A stretch of DNA of 64,000 bases, from assembly GCA_040954595.2 (NCBI GenBank), contig JBECUI020000027.1:62001-126000 (forward strand), written 5' to 3'. A program made the translations under genes and the position numbers. Positions 55,564 through 62,970 of this stretch are shown here, piece after piece. This stretch comes from Balanoglossus misakiensis (lineage: Eukaryota > Hemichordata). Every line of letters starts with the position of its first letter. The first letter of the stretch is position 1. Under the pieces are notes generated by a model, which was not told where the DNA came from, did not search any database, and saw only the letters and a program-made list of their open reading frames with translations.

Positions 55564-57000
55564 CTATTCGGTTAGATAATCGCTTTCTCCCGTGTAGTTT
55601 ACCGCCTTTACCCGGTATGTTAATCCCTGCCATTTCTGCACGTCATGAAAGCTAAGCTCCTGAGTATACTCACCTTCAGCGTTATATGCCGACACAACAC
55701 CAAGGCTCAGCCAGGACTCCCCTCCGTCTCTGCTGTACTCCACGACATAGCCCGAAGGCGCATCGGTATCCACCGTGATGGCGTTAGTAGAATAGGGTGT
55801 GTAGACTGTTCTTTGGTTAAGAGATGAAGCTGTCCAACTCAACTGGTAACCGTTGTTGTAATTCACACCTAAACCGCTCGGCGACGGGGGAACTAAGGGA
55901 CTCGTATAGATACTGTATAAGAAGTTAGCACGCTCCCCTGCAAAAAATAAGTCTATATACAGGTAAAATCTATAGGCAAAGTTTGGTAAATCTTCACTTT
56001 GGATAACATTCCTCTCATCTTCTAAAATATTAGCACCAATCGCTGGAGTCTCAAAATCTTTCCAATAGATATACTCACTGGCAGAATAGGCATCGACCCG
56101 ATTCTGACTAGCAAGACTACGGGGAGTCGCTCCATTGACCAAGCTTTCTTTTGCATCAAAAAATCTGAGGTCATAGAGGGAGGCATCGGCATCCGGACCC
56201 CCTGTAAATCCCTTTGTTACCCCAAAATTCCATATCATATCGGTAATGCTGGGGGCCAATGTCTCCACCGTCAATCGAGCATAGGCAGGAACATAACCGA
56301 GGTTATCTCTGTCGAACCAGGGCTTTGTGTATTCCTTTGTTAGTCCATAGAAGCCTCCTGTAGTTCCAACTAAGGAAAGGTTTAGTCTTGCGGCATAGGT
56401 GGAAACCTTAAGGGATGCAGAAGTTTGCGTTTCTCCCTGGGCGTTTTTGGAAACTATCCTGTAGTGATATTGCGTTCCCCCCTGTAGTGAATCATCTTCA
56501 TACGTTTCTGCAGAAAGATTCTCAGCCAGGGTTTCCCACCTTGTAGCGTCTACAGAGCGTTCAACGGCGTAACTTGAGGTGCTCGCGTCTATGCTCCGCC
56601 AGGCTATTTTTATCTGATCAGCGCTTACGAACATGGGCTGGAGACCGACCACGGGTAAGAACTGCGCTGGGGTAAAAGCTTTGATACTCTTTAACGTGTA
56701 GGTGCTTTCCTCTCCGTTCTCAGCAGTGATGATAATCGTGTAGCTTTGGTCATTATCTGAAAAGTCAAAACGATATTGGTTGGAGCTAATGATTTCGTCA
56801 TTGATAGATAGTGTGGCCTTCTGCGAGATATCAAAGATCAAAACAACATGGGTGGCTGTGGCTTCATCAGTGCGGCTAAGGGTGATGGTTTTGCTTGTTT
56901 CATCAAGTTCTACTCTGACGCCAAGGGTGTCGCTTTGGGGGGCGACCGTGTTAATGAAAGATTGATCCGACTTAGGTAGGTCACAGGAGAAAAAAACCAT
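55564..57000 (-). CDS. Lipoprotein B, fibronectin-type-III-like surface protein
   Basis: 478 codons from the visible ATG, with an in-frame signal upstream as in gene A. Mature part: an N-terminal beta-sandwich (residues about 15-105, ITAENGEESTYTL), a fibronectin III-like domain (113-205, with QIKIAWRSIDASTSSYAVER and QYHYRIVSKNAQG), a central variable domain (205-350) and a second Fn3-like domain (355-478, GYVVEYSRDGGESWLSLGVV). Genes B-E differ mostly in short patches of the central domain. The leader ATG at 57181 is 181 bases away (remainder 1), so it is out of frame through the (TGAG)15 tract. Confidence 0.78.
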   Translation of the reverse strand: MVFFSCDLPKSDQSFINTVAPQSDTLGVRVELDETSKTITLSRTDEATATHVVLIFDISQKATLSINDEIISSNQYRFDFSDNDQSYTIIITAENGEESTYTLKSIKAFTPAQFLPVVGLQPMFVSADQIKIAWRSIDASTSSYAVERSVDATRWETLAENLSAETYEDDSLQGGTQYHYRIVSKNAQGETQTSASLKVSTYAARLNLSLVGTTGGFYGLTKEYTKPWFDRDNLGYVPAYARLTVETLAPSITDMIWNFGVTKGFTGGPDADASLYDLRFFDAKESLVNGATPRSLASQNRVDAYSASEYIYWKDFETPAIGANILEDERNVIQSEDLPNFAYRFYLYIDLFFAGERANFLYSIYTSPLVPPSPSGLGVNYNNGYQLSWTASSLNQRTVYTPYSTNAITVDTDAPSGYVVEYSRDGGESWLSLGVVSAYNAEGEYTQELSFHDVQKWQGLTYRVKAVNYTGESDYLTE

Positions 57001-57080
57001 GACTATTCCGAGAACAAGAGAGGCAAAACTGAGCTTATGCTGGATTAACTTAGATAACGATCTTCGTGCGCGTGGATGGG

Positions 57081-57141
57081 TGAGTGAGTGAGTGAGTGAG
57101 TGAGTGAGTGAGTGAGTGAGTGAGTGAGTGAGTGAGTGAGT
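57081..57141 (-). repeat. Tetranucleotide tract (TGAG)15 plus T, lipoprotein B
   Basis: The constant 40-base segment up to ATG 57181 is identical to that of the other copies, and the downstream segment to the lipoprotein ATG is 80 bases. The frames would join with 14 or 17 units; 15 units are present, so out of phase. Confidence 0.95.
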
Positions 57142-57197
57142 TTTTACTCACTTCACAGCCGTTTTGATGGATATGTTTCATTGCATTTTCCTCATCT

Positions 57198-57226
57198 TAT
57201 ATAGAATTTATTTCAGGGTAAGCCAA
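57198..57226 (-). promoter_or_regulatory. Promoter of lipoprotein B
   Basis: TTGGCT (57226-57221), 17-base spacer, TATATA (57203-57198), identical to the promoter of gene A, with the same GAGGAAA ribosome site and leader ATG (57181). Confidence 0.65.
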
Positions 57227-57460
57227 GTACCCTTTAACCTTGATAGTTTAACACAGTTATTGCTGCTTATCTACACCCTTTCCTTGTTTGTCTATTTTTT
57301 TGCTCCTAGGGGGGGGGATAGTGCGGAGCCTAGTTGATGGTTCAATCGGCCTAGGATTCCTGAACTTGCCTGAACCTTTTTAAAAAGGCAGCACCTAAGC
57401 GATGTCTTGGGGGAAGCGATTGGTTATTCTTAGGCCGATTCCGCCATCTGGAGGCTGGGG

Positions 57461-58020
57461 CGGGGCCTTAAGGGTTGGCGGGCCCTACCTCCCGGGCCGC
57501 CGGGGGGCTAAACCGAGCCACAGAGCCTCGGGGACGACGCCTCACGGAGCGGCACCAGCATCGCTGGACCGAAGCAGGCGGGGCCTTAAAGTTTAGTGCC
57601 CCCGGGCCCGCCGGGGCTAAACCGAGCCACACAGACTCGGGGAGGCCCGCCTCACGAAGCGACACCAGCATCACTGGACCGACACAGGCGGGGCCTTAAA
57701 GTTTAGTGCCCCCGGGCCCGCCGGGGCTAAACCGAGCCACACAGACTCGGGGAGGCCGCCTCACGAAGCGACACCAGCATCGCTGGACCGAAGCAGGCGG
57801 GGCCTTAAAGTTTAGTGCCCCCGGGGCTGCCGGGGCTAAACCGAGCCACACAGCCTCGGGGACGACGCCTCCAGAAGCGGCACCAGCATCGCTGGACCGA
57901 AGCAGGCGGGGCCTTAAAGTTTAGTGCCCCCGGGCCCGCCAGGCTAAACCGAGCCACACAGCCTCGGGGAGACCGCCTCACGAAGCGGCACCGGCATCGC
58001 TGGACCGAAACAGGCGGGGC
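57461..58020. repeat. GC-rich structured repeat array 2, five units (downstream of lipoprotein C)
   Basis: Marker CATCGCTGG (CATCACTGG in the second unit) at 57559, 57669, 57778, 57887 and 57995, spacing 108-110 bp. Same hairpin-forming unit as array 1. It begins directly after the stop codon of gene C. Confidence 0.9.
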
Positions 58021-58026
58021 TCTTGT

Positions 58027-59454
58027 CTATTCAGTTAGATAATCGCTTTCTCCCGTGTAGTTTACTGCCTTTACCCGGTATGTTAATCCCTGCCATTTCT
58101 GCACGTCATGAAAGCTAAGCTCCTGAGTATACTCACCTTCAGCGTTATATGCCGACACAACACCAAGGCTCAGCCAGGACTCCCCTCCGTCTCTGCTGTA
58201 CTCCACGACATAGCCCGAAGGCGCATCGGTATCCACCGTGATGGCGTTACTAGAATAGGGTGTGTAGACTGTTCTTTGGTTAAGAGATGAAGCTGTCCAA
58301 CTCAACTGGTAACCGTTGTTGTAATTCACTCCTAAACCGCTCGGCGACGGGGGAGCTAAGGGACTCGTATAGATACTGTATGAGAAATAAGCACTCTCCC
58401 CTGCAAAAAAGAAGTTTACAAATAGGTTAAATCTATAAGCAAAATTGGGTAAATCTTCACTTTGGATGACATTACTCTCATCTTCTAAAATATTAGTGCC
58501 AATATGTGGAATCTCAAAATCTTTCCAATAGATATACTCACTGGCAGAATAGGCATCGACCCGTTGCTGAGTAGCAAGAGCACGGTAAGTCGCTCCATTA
58601 ACCAAGCTTTCTTTTGCATCATAAAATTGGATTATATAGAGGAAGGCATCGTTATCCGCCCCCCCTGTAAATCCCTTTGTTACCCCAAAATTCCATATCA
58701 TATCGGTAATGCTGGGGGCCAATGTCTCCACCGTCAATCGAGAATAGGCAGGAGCATACTTGTTGGCTTCTGATAGATCAGCTACCCAGGGCTTTGTGTA
58801 TTCCTTTGTTAGTCCATAGGTCCCTCCGCTCCCTCCGCTTCCTCGAGAGTAAGTGGAAACCTTAAGGGATGCAGAAGTTTGCGTTTCTCCTTGGGAGTTT
58901 TTGGAAACTATCCTGTAGTGATATTGCGTTCCCGCCTGTAGTGAATCATCTTCATACGTTTCTGCAGAAAGATTCTCAGCCAGGGTTTCCCACGTTGTGC
59001 CATCTGCAGAGCGTTCCACGGCGTAACTTGAGGTACTTGCGTCTATGCTCCGCCAGGCTATTTTTACCTGATCAGCGCTTACGAACATGGGCTGGAGACC
59101 GACCACGGGTAAGAACTGCGCTGGGGTAAAAGCTTTGATATTCTTTAACGTGTAGGTGCTTTCCTCTCCATTCTCAGCAGTGATGATAATCGTGTAGCTT
59201 TGGTCATTATCTGAAAAGTCAAAACGATATTGGTTGGAGCTAATGATTTCGTCATTGATAGATAGCGTGGCCTTCTGCGAGATATCAAAGATCAAAACAA
59301 CATGGGTGGCTGTGGCTTCACCAGTGCGGCTAAGGGTGATGGTTTTGCTTGTTTCATCAAGTTCTACGGTGACGCCAAGGGTGTCGCTTTGGGGGGCGAC
59401 CGTGTTAATGAAAGATTGATCCGACTTAGGTAGGTCACAGGAGAAAAAAACCAT
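58027..59454 (-). CDS. Lipoprotein C, fibronectin-type-III-like surface protein
   Basis: 475 codons from the visible ATG. The first 200 and last 120 residues are nearly identical to B. Differences concentrate between them: STYSRGSGGSGGTYGLTKEY replaces the longer segment of B and D, then FLYIIQFYDAKESL, KDFEIPHIGTNI and YRFNLFVNFFFAGES. The leader ATG at 59648 is 194 bases away (remainder 2), out of frame. It ends next to array 2. Confidence 0.78.
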   Translation of the reverse strand: MVFFSCDLPKSDQSFINTVAPQSDTLGVTVELDETSKTITLSRTGEATATHVVLIFDISQKATLSINDEIISSNQYRFDFSDNDQSYTIIITAENGEESTYTLKNIKAFTPAQFLPVVGLQPMFVSADQVKIAWRSIDASTSSYAVERSADGTTWETLAENLSAETYEDDSLQAGTQYHYRIVSKNSQGETQTSASLKVSTYSRGSGGSGGTYGLTKEYTKPWVADLSEANKYAPAYSRLTVETLAPSITDMIWNFGVTKGFTGGADNDAFLYIIQFYDAKESLVNGATYRALATQQRVDAYSASEYIYWKDFEIPHIGTNILEDESNVIQSEDLPNFAYRFNLFVNFFFAGESAYFSYSIYTSPLAPPSPSGLGVNYNNGYQLSWTASSLNQRTVYTPYSSNAITVDTDAPSGYVVEYSRDGGESWLSLGVVSAYNAEGEYTQELSFHDVQKWQGLTYRVKAVNYTGESDYLTE

Positions 59455-59531
59455 GACTATTCCGAGAACAAGAGAGGCAAAACTGAGCTTATGCTGGATT
59501 AACTTAGATAACGATCTTCGTGCGCGTGGAG

Positions 59532-59608
59532 TGAGTGAGTGAGTGAGTGAGTGAGTGAGTGAGTGAGTGAGTGAGTGAGTGAGTGAGTGAGTGAGTGAGT
59601 GAGTGAGT
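59532..59608 (-). repeat. Tetranucleotide tract (TGAG)19 plus T, lipoprotein C
   Basis: The longest tract of the set. The downstream constant segment is 77 bases because the short G-run seen in A and D is missing. The frames would join with 17 or 20 units; 19 are present. Confidence 0.95.
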
Positions 59609-59664
59609 TTTTACTCACTTCACAGCCGTTTTGATGGATATGTTTCATTGCATTTTCCTCATCT

Positions 59665-59693
59665 TATATAGAATTTATTTCAGGGTAAGCCAA
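59665..59693 (-). promoter_or_regulatory. Promoter of lipoprotein C
   Basis: TTGGCT (59693-59688), 17 bases, TATATA (59670-59665), as for genes A and B. Leader ATG at 59648. Confidence 0.65.
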
Positions 59694-59925
59694 GTACCCT
59701 TTAACCTTGATAGTTTAACACAGTTATTGCTGCTTATCTACACCCTTTCCTTGTTTGTCTATTTTTTTGCTCCTAGGGGGGGGATAGTGCGGAGCTTGGT
59801 TTATGGTTCAATCGGCCTAGGATTCCTGAACTTGTCTGAACCTTTTTAAAAAGGCAGCACCTAAGCGATGTCTTGGGGGAAGCAATTGGTTGTTCTTAGG
59901 CCGATTTCGCCATCTGGAGGCTGGG

Positions 59926-60820
59926 GCGGGGCCTTAAGGGTTGGCGGGCCCTACCTCCCGGGCCGCCAGGGGCTAAACCGAGCCACACAGACTCGGGGAC
60001 GACGCCTCACGAAGCGGCACCAGCATCGCTGGACCGACACAGGCGGGGCCTTAAAGTTTAGTGCCCCCGGGCTGCCGGGGCTAAACCGAAGACCACAGCC
60101 TCGGGGACGACGCCTCACGAAGCGACACCAGCATCGCTGGACCGAAGCAGGCAGGGCCTTAAAGTTTAGTGCCCCGGGCTGCCGGGGCTAAACCGAGCCA
60201 CACAGCCTCGGGGACGCCGACTCCAGAAGCGGCACCGGCATCGCTGGACCGACACAGGCGGGGCCTTAAAGTTTAGTGCCCCCGGGCTGCCGGGGCTAAA
60301 CCGAACCACACAGCCTCGGGGACGCCGACTCCCGAAACGGCACCGGCATCGCTGGACCGACACAGGCGGGGCCTCAAAGTTTAGTGCCCCGGGCTGCCGG
60401 GGCTAAACCGAGCCACACAGCCTCGGGGAGGCCGCCTCCAGAAGCGGCACCGGCATCGCTGGACCGAAGCAGGCGGGGCCTTAAAGTATAGTGCCCCCGG
60501 GCTGCCGGGGCTAAACCGAGCCACACAGCCTCGGGGAGGCCGCCTCACGAAGCGGCACCGGCATCGCTGGACCGAAACAGGCGGGGCCTTAAAGTTTAGT
60601 GCCCACTACCCCCGGGCCGCCGGGAGCTAAACCGAGCCACACAGCCTCGGGGACGACGCCTCACGAAGCGGCACCGGTATCGCTGGACCGAAGCAGGCGG
60701 GGCCTTAAAGTTTAGTGCCCACTACCCCCCGGGTCACCAGGGGCTAAACCGAGCCACACAGCCTCGGGGACGACGCCTCACGAAGCGGCACCAGCATCGC
60801 TGGACCGACACAGGCGGAGC
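59926..60820. repeat. GC-rich structured repeat array 3, eight units (downstream of lipoprotein D)
   Basis: Marker CATCGCTGG at 60024, 60132, 60239, 60347, 60454, 60562, 60678 (TATCGCTGG) and 60795. Spacing is 107-117 bp, the longer units having an added CCACTACC-type insert. This is the longest array in the window. Confidence 0.9.
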
Positions 60821-60826
60821 TCTTGT

Positions 60827-62263
60827 CTATTCGGTTAGATAATCGCTTTCTCCCGTGTAGTTTACCGCCTTTACCCGGTATGTTAATCCCTGCCATTTCT
60901 GCACGTCATGAAAGCTAAGCTCCTGAGTATACTCACCTTCAGCGTTATATGCCGACACAACACCAAGGCTCAGCCAGGACTCCCCTCCGTCTCTGCTGTA
61001 CTCCACGACATAGCCTGAAGGGGCGTCGGTATTCACGGTAATGGCGTTAGTAGAATAGGGTGTGTAGACTGTTTTTTGGTTAAGAGATGAAGCTGTCCAA
61101 CTCAACTGGTAACCGTTGTTGTAATTCACTCCTAACCCGCTCGGCGACTGGGGAGCTAAGGGACTCGTATAGATACTGTATAAGAAGTTAGCACGCTCCC
61201 CTGCAAAAAATAAGTCTATATACAGGACAAATCTATAGGCAAAATTTGGTAAATCTTCACTTTGGATAACATTACTCTCATCTTCTAAAATATTAGCGCC
61301 AATCTTTTGAGTCCCAAGATCTTTCCAATAGATATACTCACTGGCAGAATAGGCATCGACCCGTTGCTGAGTAGCAAGAGTACGGGGAGTCGCTCCATTG
61401 ACCAAGCTTTCTTTTGCATCAAAAAATGTGAGTTCATAGATGGAGGCATCGGCATGCGGCCCCCCTGTAAATCCCTTTGTTACCCCAAAATTCCATATCA
61501 TATCGGTAATGCTGGGGGCCAATGTCTCCACCGTCAATCGAGCATAGGCAGGAGCATAACCGAGGTTATCTCTGTCGAACCAGGGCTGCGTGTATTCCTT
61601 TGTTAGTCCATAGAAGCCTCCTGTAGTTCCAACTAAGGAAAGGTTTAGTCTTGCGGCATAGGTGGAAACCTTAAGGGATGCAGAAGTTTGCGTTTCTCCT
61701 TGGGCGTTTGTGGAAACTATCCTGTAGTGATATTGCGTTCCCGACTGTAGTGAATCATCTTCATACGTTTCTGCAGAAAGATTCTCAGCCAGGGTTTCCC
61801 ACCTTGTAGCGTCTGCAGAGCGTTCCACGGCGTAACTTAAAGTACTTGCGTCTATGCTCCGCCAGGCTATTTTTATCTGATCAGCGCTTACGAACATGGG
61901 CTGGAGACCGACCACGGGTAAGAACTGTGCTGGGGTAAAAACTTTGATACTCTTTAACGTGTAGGTGCTTTCCTCTCCGTTCTCAGCAGTGATGATAATC
62001 GTGTAGCTTTGGTCATTATCTGAAAAGTCAAAACGATATTGGTTGGAGCTAATGATTTCGTCATTGATAGATAGCGTGGCCTTCTGCGAGATATCAAAGA
62101 TCAAAACAACATGGGTGGCTGTGGCTTCATCAGTGCGGCTAAGGGTGATGGTTTTGCTTGTTTCATCAAGTTCTACGGTGACGCCAAGAGTGTCGCTTTG
62201 GGGGGCGACCGTGTTAATGAAAGATTGATCCGACTTAGGTAGGTCACAGGAGAAAAAAACCAT
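60827..62263 (-). CDS. Lipoprotein D, fibronectin-type-III-like surface protein
   Basis: 478 codons from the visible ATG, same domain order as B. Patch variants: SIYELTFFDAKESL, RTLATQQRVD, KDLGTQKIGANI and YRFVLYIDLFFAGER. Some patches match B and others match C (for example ATQQR and EDESN as in C, FFAGERANF as in B), giving a mosaic pattern. The leader ATG at 62445 is 182 bases away (remainder 2), out of frame. Confidence 0.78.
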   Translation of the reverse strand: MVFFSCDLPKSDQSFINTVAPQSDTLGVTVELDETSKTITLSRTDEATATHVVLIFDISQKATLSINDEIISSNQYRFDFSDNDQSYTIIITAENGEESTYTLKSIKVFTPAQFLPVVGLQPMFVSADQIKIAWRSIDASTLSYAVERSADATRWETLAENLSAETYEDDSLQSGTQYHYRIVSTNAQGETQTSASLKVSTYAARLNLSLVGTTGGFYGLTKEYTQPWFDRDNLGYAPAYARLTVETLAPSITDMIWNFGVTKGFTGGPHADASIYELTFFDAKESLVNGATPRTLATQQRVDAYSASEYIYWKDLGTQKIGANILEDESNVIQSEDLPNFAYRFVLYIDLFFAGERANFLYSIYTSPLAPQSPSGLGVNYNNGYQLSWTASSLNQKTVYTPYSTNAITVNTDAPSGYVVEYSRDGGESWLSLGVVSAYNAEGEYTQELSFHDVQKWQGLTYRVKAVNYTGESDYLTE

Positions 62264-62344
62264 GACTATTCCGAGAACAAGAGAGGCAAAACTGAGCTGG
62301 GGCCGGATTAACTTAGATAACGATCTTCGTACGCGTGGAGGGGG

Positions 62345-62405
62345 TGAGTGAGTGAGTGAGTGAGTGAGTGAGTGAGTGAGTGAGTGAGTGAGTGAGTGAG
62401 TGAGT
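62345..62405 (-). repeat. Tetranucleotide tract (TGAG)15 plus T, lipoprotein D
   Basis: The downstream constant segment is 81 bases. The frames would join with 13 or 16 units; 15 are present, so out of phase by one unit. Confidence 0.95.
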
Positions 62406-62461
62406 TTTTACTCACTTCACAGCCGTTTTGATGGATATGTTTCATTGCATTTTCCTCATCT

Positions 62462-62490
62462 TATATAGAATTTATTTCAGGGTAAACCAA
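62462..62490 (-). promoter_or_regulatory. Promoter of lipoprotein D
   Basis: TTGGTT (62490-62485), 17 bases, TATATA (62467-62462). It differs from the other copies by a single base in the -35 hexamer. Leader ATG at 62445. Confidence 0.6.
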
Positions 62491-62723
62491 GTACCCTTTA
62501 ACCTTGATAGTTTAACACAGTTATTGCTGCTTATCTACACCCTTTCCTTGTTTGTCTATTTTTTTGCTCCTAGAGGGGGGATAGTGCGGAGCTTGGTTTA
62601 TGGTTCAATCGGCCTAGGATTCCTGAACTTGCCTGTACCTTTTTAAAAAGGCAGCACCTAAGCGATGTCTTGGGGGAAGCGATTGGTTATTCTTAGGCCG
62701 ATTCCGCCATCTGGAGGCTGGGG

Positions 62724-62964
62724 CGGGGCCTTAAGGTTAGGATGGGCCTTACCCCCCGGGCCGCCAGGGGCTAAACCGAGCCACACAGCCTCGGGGACGC
62801 CGCCTCACGGAGCGACACCAGCATCGCTGGACCGAAACAGGCGGGGCCTTAAAGTTTAGTGCCCACTACCCTCCGGGCCGCCAGGGGCTAAACCGAACCA
62901 CACAGCCCAGGGGAGACAACATCACGAAGCGGTACCGGCATCGCTGGACCGAAACAGGCGGGGC
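62724..62964. repeat. GC-rich structured repeat array 4, two units (downstream of lipoprotein E)
   Basis: Marker CATCGCTGG at 62822 and 62939, 117 bp apart. The same unit as arrays 1-3, with more divergence in the last unit. Shortest array here, so copy number ranges from 2 to 8 between modules. Confidence 0.9.
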
Positions 62965-62970
62965 TCTTGT

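Noticed and set aside
55118-55579. Plus-strand reading frames across the GC-rich arrays (36-residue repeats such as LTKRHQHRWTEAGGALKF)
   Set aside because: The frames arise because 108 and 117 are multiples of three. They lack start signals, and units of 107, 109 and 110 bp break the frame. The repeat looks like structured non-coding DNA, though a basic repeat protein cannot be fully excluded.
54865-62964. CRISPR or integron attC arrays in the GC-rich repeats
   Set aside because: The 108/117-bp units have no variable spacers, no cassette genes between them, and the core-site motifs of attC do not fit.
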